Source: Allomesorhizobium camelthorni (GTDB lineage: Bacteria > Pseudomonadota > Alphaproteobacteria > Rhizobiales > Rhizobiaceae). From it: DNA of 58,948 nt. The position numbers were made by a program, and so were the translations under genes. Every line of letters starts with the position of its first letter. The stretch's first letter is position 1. Of the stretch, positions 25,813-34,394 are shown piece by piece. The stretch lies in contig NZ_JAAKZF010000038.1 in assembly GCF_011045125.1 (NCBI RefSeq), forward strand, positions 1 through 58,948, given 5' to 3'. The notes below the pieces were generated by a model. It ran no database searches and had not been told where the DNA came from. It was given only the letters and a program-made list of their open reading frames with translations.

Positions 25813-25988
25813 TAAGCTATTCCTTCAGGCAAGGTTGGCCTCGATGGGCAGTTGCCTTGGCAGCGATGTTTTTCCGGGCCGCACTCGAATAGAATGGGTG
25901 ATACCCGCCCGCAAGAATGCCTGAAGCGACCGCCCCTACATCGCCATGCTCCTGGCAATCCACACCTTCGAACCAGAAAAGCGTCCCA

Positions 25989-27698
25989 ATGCTTCGTAGA
26001 TTTTTCTCCTACTACCGCCCTTGGAAGGGTCTGTTCATCCTGGATTTCTGCTGCGCGGTTCTGTCCGGCATGCTGGAACTCGGGTTTCCGATGGCGGTCA
26101 AGGTCTTCGTCGACGAATTGCTGCCGACGCAGCAATGGATGCTGATCCTCGCAGCGTCGGCCGGCCTTCTTGCCATCTATGTGTTGAACACCGGACTGAT
26201 GGCGGTCGTGGTTTACTGGGGCCATATGCTCGGTATCAACATCGAGACCGAGATGCGGCGGAAAAGCTTCGATCACCTGCAAAAGCTCTCGTTCCGCTTC
26301 TATGACAATCACAAGACGGGCCACCTCATTGCCCGGGTCACCAAGGACCTGGAGGAAATCGGCGAGGTAGCCCATCATGGCCCGGAAGACCTGTTTATCG
26401 CCGTCATGACGTTCATCGGCGCCTTCGCGCTGATGTTCTCCGTCAATGCGCAGCTTGCACTGATAACGGCGGCGATCGTTCCGCTGGTTGCCTGGGTGAC
26501 CAGCCGCTATGGCGCGCGCATGACGCGCAACTGGCAGGCGCTCTACGGGCGGGTCGGCGATTTCAATGTCCGCATCGAAGAGAGTGTCGGCGGCATGCGG
26601 GTGGTGCAGGCGTTCGCCAATGAAGACCACGAGCGCAATCTTTTCGCGCGCGACAACGCCAACTACCGCAAGACCAAGCTCGATGCCTATCGCATCATGG
26701 CAGCCAGCACGTCGCTGAGCTACATGAGCATGCGGTTGATCCAACTGGTCGTTATGATCGCCGGAAGCTACCTCGTGCTGCGTGGCGAACTTTCCAGTGG
26801 CGGCTTCGTCGGTTTCCTGCTCCTGGTCAATGTTTTCTTCCGGCCGATCGACAAGATCAACTCGGTGATCGAAACCTATCCGAAAGGTATCGCCGGATTT
26901 CGCCGTTATGCGGCCCTCCTCGACACTGAGCCGGACATCGCGGATCGGCCTGGCGCAATCGACGCACCTACGCTCCGGGGTGACATCAGCTACCGTGATG
27001 TCACCTTCGGCTACAGCGGCGAACGGCCGGTTTTGAAGAGCATCAATCTTGACATCGCAGCAGGACAGACCATCGCCTTCGTCGGACCGTCCGGCGCTGG
27101 CAAGACGACTCTGTGCTCGCTGCTGCCGCGATTTTACGAGGTCGACAGCGGCGCTATCACGATCGACGGTTTGGATATACGCGATATGAAGCTGGCCTCG
27201 TTGCGCGGCCAGATCGGCATCGTGCAGCAGGACGTGTTCCTGTTTGGCGGCACGATCCGCGAGAACATCGCCTATGGCCGGCTGGGCGCGGTGGAAAGCG
27301 ACATTGTCGAGGCTGCGCGCCGAGCCCGCCTGGACGAACTCATCGCGTCGCTGCCGGAAGGCCTCGACACAATCATCGGCGAGCGTGGCGTAAAACTGTC
27401 GGGCGGTCAGAAACAGCGCCTTGCGATCGCGCGCATGTTCCTGAAGAACCCGACAATCCTCATCCTGGACGAGGCGACGTCGGCGCTCGACACGCAGACC
27501 GAGCGCGAGATCCAGCAGTCGCTGGCAGAGCTTGCGCAAGGCCGAACGACACTGGTGATCGCGCATCGGCTGGCCACGATCCGCAATGCCGATCGCATTG
27601 TCGTGGTCGACGATACGGGCATCGTCGAACAAGGTCCGCATGATGAACTGGTCGTGCGTGGCGGCGCCTACTCACGACTAGGCGCGACTCCAGATTAA
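25989..27698 (+). CDS. ABC exporter half-transporter (fused TM and ATPase domains)
   Basis: 569 aa. The N-terminal six-TM ABC_membrane domain (about 10-290) has first helices near LFILDFCCAVLSGMLELGF. The C-terminal ATPase (about 330-565) has Walker A GPSGAGKTTL, signature LSGGQKQRLAIARM, Walker B ILILDEATSALD and H-loop IAHRLATI. It should act as a homodimer exporting a lipid, peptide or small molecule. The start at 25989 (MLRRFFSYYRPWKG) matches the family; the frame is open 24 codons upstream. Divergent from the iron-importer operon and sharing its regulatory region, it is a candidate exporter of petrobactin or a precursor, but this is inference from position. Confidence 0.9.
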   Translation: MLRRFFSYYRPWKGLFILDFCCAVLSGMLELGFPMAVKVFVDELLPTQQWMLILAASAGLLAIYVLNTGLMAVVVYWGHMLGINIETEMRRKSFDHLQKLSFRFYDNHKTGHLIARVTKDLEEIGEVAHHGPEDLFIAVMTFIGAFALMFSVNAQLALITAAIVPLVAWVTSRYGARMTRNWQALYGRVGDFNVRIEESVGGMRVVQAFANEDHERNLFARDNANYRKTKLDAYRIMAASTSLSYMSMRLIQLVVMIAGSYLVLRGELSSGGFVGFLLLVNVFFRPIDKINSVIETYPKGIAGFRRYAALLDTEPDIADRPGAIDAPTLRGDISYRDVTFGYSGERPVLKSINLDIAAGQTIAFVGPSGAGKTTLCSLLPRFYEVDSGAITIDGLDIRDMKLASLRGQIGIVQQDVFLFGGTIRENIAYGRLGAVESDIVEAARRARLDELIASLPEGLDTIIGERGVKLSGGQKQRLAIARMFLKNPTILILDEATSALDTQTEREIQQSLAELAQGRTTLVIAHRLATIRNADRIVVVDDTGIVEQGPHDELVVRGGAYSRLGATPD

Positions 27699-27758
27699 GG
27701 TGAACAACGCACCCCCCGCGGCCTCCCAATGAACCGCAGGCGTTCCGGCCCTTGAGCT

Positions 27759-28868
27759 TCACGTCCGGGGATTCGTCTCACCGCTTTGCTTCGCTTTCCC
27801 TCCGCGTCGCGACGAGTTGTCGTGCGGTACGACTTCACGGCGGAAATGTCTCTTGAGTATCTCCACCAGCGCCAAGGTGACGACGATCACGGCCGGTCCG
27901 AGGACAAGCCCGGAGGCGCCGAACAGGATTAGGCCGCCAATGAGGCCTATCAGCGCCGGGACCGTGTGAAGCTTCAGCCGGTTCCCCACCAGGACCGGGT
28001 AGAGAAGATTGTCGATGCCGCCGACAATGATGCCGCCCCATGCCGCGAGAATCAGCGCCTTTATCCAATGGCCCTCGAAAACCAGAAAGACAGCCGCCGG
28101 TACCCAGACGACGAACGCACCCAGCACGGGCACAATGGCAAGCAACCCAATCACTACGCCCCAAAATAGCGGCAGTGGTAGGCCCAGCCACCAGAACATC
28201 AATCCGCTCAGCGTTCCCTGGACGGCGGCAACGCCCAGCGTGCCGAAGATCGTTGCGTGAACAGTGTCCATGAACCGGCGGGCGACCAGCTCAGTCGCGG
28301 CACGGGAAAGCGGAGAAAAGTCGCCCAATGTCCGCCAGGCTCGCTGCCTGTCGCGCAGGAAATAGAAGAGCAGATAGAACGTCAGCAACAGATTGAGCAG
28401 CTGATTGACCGAACCTCGCACCAACGAGGTGCTCTGGACGGTGAGCCATTGCGCGAGGTTTGCAGCGGCTCCGGTGAAGTCCAATCGTTCCTCGAGCCAT
28501 TCCACGCTTCTTGCCAATCGTGGATAGGCATCAATGGCATCACGCCATTCCGCGCCGCGAAGCTGCCCTTCCAGGTAAACGGCGCCTTCCACCGCTTCGA
28601 CGACGAGTTTCTGCGCCACATAGAGCACAGGAACGACCACTGCGATCGCCGCCACAATGACGGATATAATGGCCGCTAGATCGGCATGGCCGGTGCGCGC
28701 CTCGATCCAGCGATGCATCGGCAAGAGCATCACGCTTAAAACCAGCGCCCAGGTCAATGAAGGCAGGAAAGGGAAGGCCAACAGGTAACACAGATAAAGC
28801 CCCAAGGCGGTCGCCGCCACCAGGATCAATATCCTGAGCCTGCCCTCTGTCAGCGCCCACTCTCGCAT
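27759..28868 (-). CDS. AI-2E transporter-family (PerM/YdiK-like) membrane protein
   Basis: 369 aa with about seven to eight TM helices: an N-terminal pair near residues 12-50, one near 65-85, and a C-terminal bundle after residue 200. The conserved central region is NLLLTFYLLFYFLRD and the C-terminal motif is LIGLIGGLILFGASGLVLGPAVIV. Family members export diverse small molecules or act in Na+/H+ antiport; the autoinducer label is historical. It follows the slipin gene by 61 bases on the same strand, so an nfeD-slipin-AI-2E transcript is possible. It is convergent with the ABC exporter. Confidence 0.9.
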   Translation of the reverse strand: MREWALTEGRLRILILVAATALGLYLCYLLAFPFLPSLTWALVLSVMLLPMHRWIEARTGHADLAAIISVIVAAIAVVVPVLYVAQKLVVEAVEGAVYLEGQLRGAEWRDAIDAYPRLARSVEWLEERLDFTGAAANLAQWLTVQSTSLVRGSVNQLLNLLLTFYLLFYFLRDRQRAWRTLGDFSPLSRAATELVARRFMDTVHATIFGTLGVAAVQGTLSGLMFWWLGLPLPLFWGVVIGLLAIVPVLGAFVVWVPAAVFLVFEGHWIKALILAAWGGIIVGGIDNLLYPVLVGNRLKLHTVPALIGLIGGLILFGASGLVLGPAVIVVTLALVEILKRHFRREVVPHDNSSRRGGKAKQSGETNPRT

Positions 28869-28929
28869 GATCAGGTGCCTCCATGAATGGCCAACGACCT
28901 AGCAGGAGTTCCCGCGTCTCGGCCGGTTC

Positions 28930-29703
28930 CTACTTCGAATGCTGGTCTTTCATGCCGGGCACGAAGTTCGCAAACTCCATCGGGAAGGGAAAGACGATCG
29001 TCGAGTTCTTCTCGCCCGCTATCACGTTCAACGAACTCAGATAGCGGAGCTGCATCGCCTGCGGCTGCCTGGCCAGGATTTCGGCGGCTTCCAACAGCTT
29101 CTGGGCAGCCTGCTGCTCGCCCTCGGCATTGATGACCTTGGCCCGCCGCTCGCGCTCGGCTTCGGCCTGGCGAGCAATGGCCCTGATCATGGACTCGTTG
29201 ATGTCGACATGTTTGATCTCGACGTTGGCGACCTTGATGCCCCAGGCATCGGTCTGAAGATCGAGTATTTCCTGGATGTCGCTGTTGAGCTTGTCGCGTT
29301 CGGCCAGCATTTCGTCGAGATCGTGCTTGCCGAGAACAGACCGCAGCGTCGTCTGCGAAAGCTGGCTCGTCGCCATCATGAAGTCCTCAACCTGGATCGT
29401 CGCCTTTTCAGGGTCTATGACCCGAAAATAAATCACCGCGTTGACCTGGACCGAGACATTGTCGCGGGAGATGACGTCCTGAGTGGGGACGTCCAGCACC
29501 AGTGTGCGAAGGTCAACCCGGACCATCTGCTGGACGAAGGGCACGAGCAGGATCAGGCCGGGCCCTTTGACGCCGGTGAAGCGGCCAAGCGTGAAGACAA
29601 CGCCCCTCTCATATTCCCGCAGGATCTTGATCGCCGAAGCAAGGACGATCAGCAGGAGCAGGATCGGCACGAAATAGAACGTAAAGTCGCCGAAAAAGTC
29701 CAT
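28930..29703 (-). CDS. SPFH/band-7 protein (slipin, stomatin homologue)
   Basis: 257 aa with one N-terminal hairpin/TM segment ([22 protein letters not shown]) followed by a band-7 domain. It contains [29 protein letters not shown], the [34 protein letters not shown] core, and a C-terminal coiled/helical tail with [22 protein letters not shown]. It forms membrane-associated oligomers, usually a partner and substrate of an NfeD-type protease encoded beside it. The ATG at 29703 is the family start; a longer open frame exists upstream but runs into the NfeD gene. It lies 20 bases after nfeD. Confidence 0.94.
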   Translation of the reverse strand: MDFFGDFTFYFVPILLLLIVLASAIKILREYERGVVFTLGRFTGVKGPGLILLVPFVQQMVRVDLRTLVLDVPTQDVISRDNVSVQVNAVIYFRVIDPEKATIQVEDFMMATSQLSQTTLRSVLGKHDLDEMLAERDKLNSDIQEILDLQTDAWGIKVANVEIKHVDINESMIRAIARQAEAERERRAKVINAEGEQQAAQKLLEAAEILARQPQAMQLRYLSSLNVIAGEKNSTIVFPFPMEFANFVPGMKDQHSK

Positions 29704-29723
29704 TTGACTTCTCCTCTGTCGCC

Positions 29724-31169
29724 TTAGGGTAGTCGCTGCGCGTCGAGCACATTGTCGACTTCGAGGGTCAGGCCGTTTAGCGCAGTGACGCGGACTTCCT
29801 GGCCGGGAGCCAAGGGACGGGACGAAACCGCATTCCACCGTTCGCCATGCACAAACACGTGGCCGACGGTTCCGTTCCAGTCTCCGACGGTGCCCGTCGC
29901 GCCGACCAGTTGCTGGGCGCCTGTGACCACTTTGCGCCGCTGCGAAGTCCATGCCAGCCGGACGATCAATAGCGTGAGCGCCAAGCTGCCGACCGCGACA
30001 CCGCCGATCACGGGCCAGGACAGCTGCAAACCGGGTATGTCGGTGTCGAAGAGAATGGTGGCGCCCAGCACCAGCGCGACGGTGCCGCCGATGCCGAGGA
30101 TACCAAAGGACGGCGCGAAAGCTTCCGCGACGATAAGGCCGACACCCAGCACGATCAGGCCGGCCCCCGCATAGCTGACCGGAAGCACCGCCAGCGCGTA
30201 CAGCCCGACCAGCAGGCTGATGCCGCCGATCGTTCCGGGCACCATTGCGCCGGGATTGAGAAACTCGAAGATCAGTCCGTAGATGCCGATCACCATAAAG
30301 ATCAGTGCGACATTCGGGTTCGTGATGACGGCGAGAAGCCGGGCGCGCCAGTCCGGCTCCAGCTCCTCAACCAAGAGGTCGGCAGTGTCGAGCGTGACGG
30401 TCGTCTGACCGACGCGCACAGTGCGGCCGTTCGCCTTGGCGAGAAGTTCGTCTACTGTAGCGGCGGTAAAATCGATGACATTCTCGCGCGCTGCGGCCGA
30501 GGACGACAGACTGGCCGCCTCGCGCACCGCTTTTTCCGCCCAATCGGCATTGCGGTCGCGCAGCTCCGCCAATCCCCGAATATAGGCCACGGCATCGTTG
30601 ATCGCCTTTGCTTCGGCGGCGTTGCGTGGAGACTGCCGCTCTCCCGCCGATTGGTTCCCCTCAGGGTCGCCGCTTTCGTCCTGGCGCTCCTGGTCAGCCT
30701 CTTCATCGCCGAACGGAAATCCGCCGCCACCGATGGCGATTGGAGTCGCGGCGCCGAGGTTTGTGCCCGGAGCCATTGCGGCGATGTGGCTCGCATAGAG
30801 GATATAGGTGCCGGCGCTGGCGGCCCGCGCGCCGCTCGGCGCGACGAAGCTTGCCACGGGCACGGGCGAGGCAAGGATTGCACGGATGATCTCGCGCATG
30901 GACGTGTCGAGACCGCCGGGCGTGTCCATCTGCAGGACCGCCAGTTCCGCCCGACGCTCCTCGGCCTGCTGAAGACCGCGCGTGATATAATCAGCAGTCG
31001 CCGGACTGACGGCGCCGTCCAGCTTCAGCACAACGGCCACGCCTCTGTTTTCCGAAGCATGCGAGATCACTAAGCCAAGGACGCCGGCCAGCACCATCAC
31101 CATCAGTACAAAGGTTCGTGCCCAGCACCGGATGCTGGCAAGGTTCTCGCCCTGTAGTCGGACATCCAT
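29724..31169 (-). CDS. NfeD-family membrane serine protease (long form, ClpP-class plus NfeD domain)
   Basis: 481 aa. A signal/TM segment (about 15-35) is followed by a ClpP-like serine protease domain with [17 protein letters not shown] and [15 protein letters not shown] (catalytic Ser in SAG). Next comes an unusually acidic, Gln/Glu-rich insert near residues 130-160 ([14 protein letters not shown]), then four TM helices and a C-terminal OB-fold NfeD domain ([25 protein letters not shown]). With the adjacent slipin it should form a membrane quality-control pair. The chosen start (31169) precedes the TM segment; the frame is open 72 codons further upstream but low in family likeness. Confidence 0.9.
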   Translation of the reverse strand: MDVRLQGENLASIRCWARTFVLMVMVLAGVLGLVISHASENRGVAVVLKLDGAVSPATADYITRGLQQAEERRAELAVLQMDTPGGLDTSMREIIRAILASPVPVASFVAPSGARAASAGTYILYASHIAAMAPGTNLGAATPIAIGGGGFPFGDEEADQERQDESGDPEGNQSAGERQSPRNAAEAKAINDAVAYIRGLAELRDRNADWAEKAVREAASLSSSAAARENVIDFTAATVDELLAKANGRTVRVGQTTVTLDTADLLVEELEPDWRARLLAVITNPNVALIFMVIGIYGLIFEFLNPGAMVPGTIGGISLLVGLYALAVLPVSYAGAGLIVLGVGLIVAEAFAPSFGILGIGGTVALVLGATILFDTDIPGLQLSWPVIGGVAVGSLALTLLIVRLAWTSQRRKVVTGAQQLVGATGTVGDWNGTVGHVFVHGERWNAVSSRPLAPGQEVRVTALNGLTLEVDNVLDAQRLP

Positions 31170-31374
31170 ACGGAAAGATATAGGTCCGAGGCCGGAAGCG
31201 GACAGGCGGCCAACGACGCAAGCTAGCCCGCGGGTCGTCTGGCCTGTGCCGTGATGACTTTCATGCGGGAAACGAACAGCCTGTCTTCGGGCTCTGAAAC
31301 CTTCGGGGTTGCGCCGCGTTGAGCACACGCGGTCAAATCCATACAACCCGGGAAAGTAGAAATGAGGTGACGCA

Positions 31375-31530
31375 ATGGCGAACAATCGAGATGATCCTGA
31401 TAGGTTCGCGCGAATCGTTCACCTTCCGCCGCATGAGGTCATGGCAGATCTGGAGCCTTCTGATCGTCATCGCGCTGCTGGCGATTGGCCTTTTGTTCTG
31501 GGCGTAATCGGGCCCGGACGCTTGAGCTGA
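31375..31530 (+). CDS. Short ORF with strong Shine-Dalgarno (possible frameshifted membrane peptide)
   Basis: A GAGGTGAC lies about 5 bases before an ATG that opens a 51-codon hydrophilic frame beginning MANNRDDPDRFARIV. The overlapping plus-strand frame, ending at 31507, encodes a good single TM segment (WQIWSLLIVIALLAIGLLFW) but has no ribosome site of its own. Joining the two by a one-base shift would give a typical small single-span membrane protein. Either the gene is frameshifted or only one frame is real. Confidence 0.35.
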   Translation: MANNRDDPDRFARIVHLPPHEVMADLEPSDRHRAAGDWPFVLGVIGPGRLS

Positions 31531-31633
31531 TGCCAACCCAAGCGGGACGGCTGCGATCTGTATAGCCCCGTTCAGAGCCTGTTCAGGCCGCATATGAAAC
31601 GATGGCCGGTAGAACTGCTAGTGAGGTATGCCA

Positions 31634-31963
31634 ATGCTGAAATGTTTTTTCCTTGCTGGCGCTGTCGCTTTGATCGCTTCGCCCGCGCTTGCTGATCCCG
31701 ACAAGGACGAGAGCGGCAAGGGCTCCTACCGCGTTTGGAACCGCTATGATGGCGACTGGCACCGGGATTGGCGAGAGCGCGAGCGGGATGATCACAGGCG
31801 CTATTCCTACCGCATTCCCCAAGGGCATTTACCTCCGCCAGGAAGCTGCCGCGTGTGGTTCTACGACCGTCCGGCTGGCCAGCAGCCTCCGCCGACAAGC
31901 TGCCGTCAGGCGCAGCGATTTGCCTACCGATATGGCGGTCGGGTAATCTGGGGCCGTGAGTAG
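31634..31963 (+). CDS. Small exported basic protein, function unknown
   Basis: 109 aa: a clear signal peptide (MLKCFFLAGAVALIASPALA) followed by a charged, Arg/Tyr/Pro-rich mature part (DPDKDESGKGSYRVWNRYDGDW...). It has two spaced Cys residues (GSCRVWFYD and TSCRQAQRF) that could form a disulfide. A GTGAGGT lies 7 bases before this ATG; an ATG six bases earlier is too close to it. No family is recognised. It resembles many small rhizobial periplasmic proteins of RcnB-like composition, but without certainty. It is convergent with matR. Confidence 0.75.
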   Translation: MLKCFFLAGAVALIASPALADPDKDESGKGSYRVWNRYDGDWHRDWRERERDDHRRYSYRIPQGHLPPPGSCRVWFYDRPAGQQPPPTSCRQAQRFAYRYGGRVIWGRE

Positions 31964-31981
31964 GACTAGGCTAGCGCGGCC

Positions 31982-32659
31982 TCAGAGCAGCTTTTGGCCG
32001 TTGCTGGTCAACGACGCGATGAGATCGCCAAACCGGTCTCCCTGGACGGCGATGTGGCCCCGCAGCAGTTCGCGGGCGGCTTCCGCTTCTCCGGCCAGGA
32101 TTGCTTCGACAATGCGCGTATGCTCGCCGAAGGACACTTTCATCCGGTTCAGGACACGCAGTTGCAGACGGCGATACGGCCGCAGACGGCGGTGCAATGC
32201 CGTGCATTGGTCAAGAAGAAAGCCGCTGTGGCTGGCTTCGTAAATGGCGCGGTGGAATATCTCATTGTCGTAATAGTAGGCGTCGGTATCGCCGCTTTTT
32301 ACCGATCGCTCGCATTCGGCATGAGCTGCAAGCAACTTAGCCCGATCCTCCTCCGTATAACGTCGGGCCGCGAGTGAGCCGGCCATTCCTTCCAGTTCGG
32401 CCATCACCTCGAACATCTCGTATATGCGGTTCGGGCCAGGATTGACCACCACCGCACCGCGACGCGGCCTTATCTCGACGAGACCGATCGCGCCCAATTG
32501 CATCAACGCTTCCCGGATAGGCGTGCGCGAGACCCCAAATCGGCTGGCGAGCTGCACTTCGTCAAGCCGCGATCCGGGCGGGAGGGTTCCGGTGACGATG
32601 CCGTTTTCGATCTCGTCGCGCAATTTGTGGAATGTGCTGGTGGCCAATGGATGTCTCAT
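31982..32659 (-). CDS. matR: GntR-family (FCD) regulator of malonate genes
   Basis: 225 aa with an N-terminal winged helix (about 10-75; LDEVQLASRFGVSRTPIREALMQLGAIGLVEIRPRRGAVV) and a FCD domain (about 85-210; FEVMAELEGMAGSLAA, and YYDNEIFHRAIYEASHS with ligand/metal His). It is divergent from the matPQMAB operon, with a TTGTATACAT dyad in between. It most likely represses those genes and responds to malonate or malonyl-CoA, as MatR does in Rhizobium; the effector is inferred from context. Confidence 0.88.
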   Translation of the reverse strand: MRHPLATSTFHKLRDEIENGIVTGTLPPGSRLDEVQLASRFGVSRTPIREALMQLGAIGLVEIRPRRGAVVVNPGPNRIYEMFEVMAELEGMAGSLAARRYTEEDRAKLLAAHAECERSVKSGDTDAYYYDNEIFHRAIYEASHSGFLLDQCTALHRRLRPYRRLQLRVLNRMKVSFGEHTRIVEAILAGEAEAARELLRGHIAVQGDRFGDLIASLTSNGQKLL

Positions 32660-32680
32660 TCTTATGCAGGAGTGGCGTTT

Positions 32681-32690
32681 TTGTATACAT
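32681..32690. promoter_or_regulatory. MatR-type operator dyad
   Basis: TTGTATACAT contains the 8-base palindrome TGTATACA, in the 107-base divergent region between matR and matP. Its position and symmetry suit a GntR/FCD operator controlling both directions. Confidence 0.55.
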
Positions 32691-32766
32691 CCGTATTGAC
32701 TTTGCGCGCAAGATTGGCGTCAATCATTCCAATCGGCTGGAGGGCCGGGAACACAGGGAGGAAATA

Positions 32767-33771
32767 ATGAAGACCTTTGCGAACATTCTCAGGCTGGCAA
32801 CGGCTCTCGCCGCCGGCTGCTTGATCGCGGGGGCCGCACAGGCCCAGACCGTGCTCAAGGCCTCGCATCAATTTCCCGGCGGCAAGGGAGACCCTCGCGA
32901 CGAGATGGTGCAGATCATCGCCAAGGAGGTCGCGGCGGCCAATGTCGGGCTCGAGATCCAGGTCTATCCCGGCGCGTCGCTCTACAAGCCCAACGAACAG
33001 TGGAACGCGATGACGCGCGGCCTGCTCGCCATGTCATCATTCCCGCTCGACTACGCCTCCGGCCGTCACCCTGTATTCTCGGCGACGCTCATGCCGGGCC
33101 TAGTCGGCAGCCTGGATCGCGCGGAGCGGCTGAACGATTCCGAATTCATGGACGAGATCAAGAAGGTGATCGAGGAAGCCGGTGTAGTCGTCATCGCCGA
33201 CGCCTGGCTATCGGGCGCCTTTGCATCGACCAAGGGGTGCATCACCGCGCCGGAAACGGTCAAGGGACAGGTCATCCGCGCGGCGGGGCCTGCCTTCGAG
33301 GAGATGCTCGCCTCGGCAGGCGCGTCGATCACTTCGATGCCGTCATCGGAAATCTACACGGGAATGCAGACCGGCGTGCTCGACGCGACAAACACGTCCT
33401 CGGCAAGCTTCGTCTCGTACCGGCTCTATGAGCAGGTCAAGTGTCTGACGGCCCCCGGCGAAAACGCGCTTTGGTTCATGTACGAGCCGATCCTGATGTC
33501 GAAACAAGTCTTTGATGGCCTGACACCGGAGCAACAGAAGGCGGTCCTCGCGGGGGCGGAAAAGGCGGAAGCCTATTTCAACGAGGAGATCAAGAAGGGC
33601 GACCAGATCATGGTCGACACCTTCAAGAGGGCCGGCGTCGAGGTCGTCGAGATGTCCAAGGCGGATTACGACGCCTGGCTCGCGATCGCCAAGGAGTCGT
33701 CCTACAAGAACTTCGCCGAGAAGGTCGAAGGCGGCGAGGAACTGATCCAGAAGGCGCTCGCAGTGAAGTGA
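32767..33771 (+). CDS. matP: TRAP transporter substrate-binding protein for malonate (DctP family)
   Basis: 334 aa with a signal peptide (about 1-27, ending AGAAQAQ) and a DctP/TAXI-like solute-binding fold. VLKASHQFPGGKGDPRDEMVQIIAKEV, the TRAP signature area GQVIRAAGPAFEEMLASAGASITSMPSSEIYTGMQTGVLDA and WFMYEPILMS are visible. It binds the dicarboxylate in the periplasm for the MatQM carrier. An AGGGAGG precedes the ATG at 32767; the open frame upstream is not used. It is the first gene of the malonate operon. Confidence 0.92.
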   Translation: MKTFANILRLATALAAGCLIAGAAQAQTVLKASHQFPGGKGDPRDEMVQIIAKEVAAANVGLEIQVYPGASLYKPNEQWNAMTRGLLAMSSFPLDYASGRHPVFSATLMPGLVGSLDRAERLNDSEFMDEIKKVIEEAGVVVIADAWLSGAFASTKGCITAPETVKGQVIRAAGPAFEEMLASAGASITSMPSSEIYTGMQTGVLDATNTSSASFVSYRLYEQVKCLTAPGENALWFMYEPILMSKQVFDGLTPEQQKAVLAGAEKAEAYFNEEIKKGDQIMVDTFKRAGVEVVEMSKADYDAWLAIAKESSYKNFAEKVEGGEELIQKALAVK

Positions 33772-33833
33772 TCCCTTCCGGCGGCCGGCAGGTACGCTGG
33801 CGGGCCGCCGTCAATCCCGAAGCGGGTACGACA

Positions 33834-34394
33834 ATGATCAAAAGCTACATCCGCGCCGTGAGCAACGTCTCGCGGGCGCTGGGAGCACTCGCCACATTTC
33901 TCCTCATCCTGGCGATGCTGGTGGTCTGCCAGATGATCTTCGCTCGCTACATATTGCGCGTGGCGACGACCTGGCAGAACGACTTCGTCGTCTTTTCGGC
34001 AACCGCGGCGATCTTCGTCGGCGCGCCTTACGTGCTCCTGAGGAAGGGGCATGTGGGCGTCGACGTTATCGAGCATCTGGTCGGAGACGCGGCGCGGCTC
34101 AAGCTTCGGCTGGCGGGATGCTGGCTCGGCCTGATTTTCTGCTCGATCATGCTGGTCGCCGGCTGGATAAACTTTCACGAAGCGTGGGCGAACGAGTGGA
34201 CATCGCCGACTGTATGGGCTCCTCCGCTCTGGATTCCGTACTCGGCGGTGCCGATAGGCTTCGCGATGCTGTGCCTGCAATATTTCGCAGAAATACTCAG
34301 ACTTCACACCGACGAGAGCGCCGCCGCGCTCGAACCCGATGCCGAGATTTCGGCATTCGCCGATGTTGAGCCGAGCAAGGAAAGACCAATATGA
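33834..34394 (+). CDS. matQ: TRAP transporter small permease subunit (DctQ family)
   Basis: 186 aa with four TM helices (about 15-40, 50-70, 85-110, 130-155), the DctQ topology, including NDFVVFSATAAIFVGAPYVLLRKGHVGVDV. It couples to MatM. The start at 33834 is 62 bases after matP; the stop overlaps the matM start by 4 bases (ATGA). Confidence 0.92.
   Translation: MIKSYIRAVSNVSRALGALATFLLILAMLVVCQMIFARYILRVATTWQNDFVVFSATAAIFVGAPYVLLRKGHVGVDVIEHLVGDAARLKLRLAGCWLGLIFCSIMLVAGWINFHEAWANEWTSPTVWAPPLWIPYSAVPIGFAMLCLQYFAEILRLHTDESAAALEPDAEISAFADVEPSKERPI

Noticed and set aside
25812-27641. 609-codon minus-strand open frame opposite the ABC exporter
   Set aside because: The plus strand encodes a complete ABC exporter with all ATPase motifs; the antisense product is Arg/Asp/His-rich and family-free.
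25989-27698. ABC exporter as the type I secretion ATPase of the RTX protein
   Set aside because: It is about 17 kb away, has no C39-like N-terminal domain, and no HlyD-type partner is adjacent.
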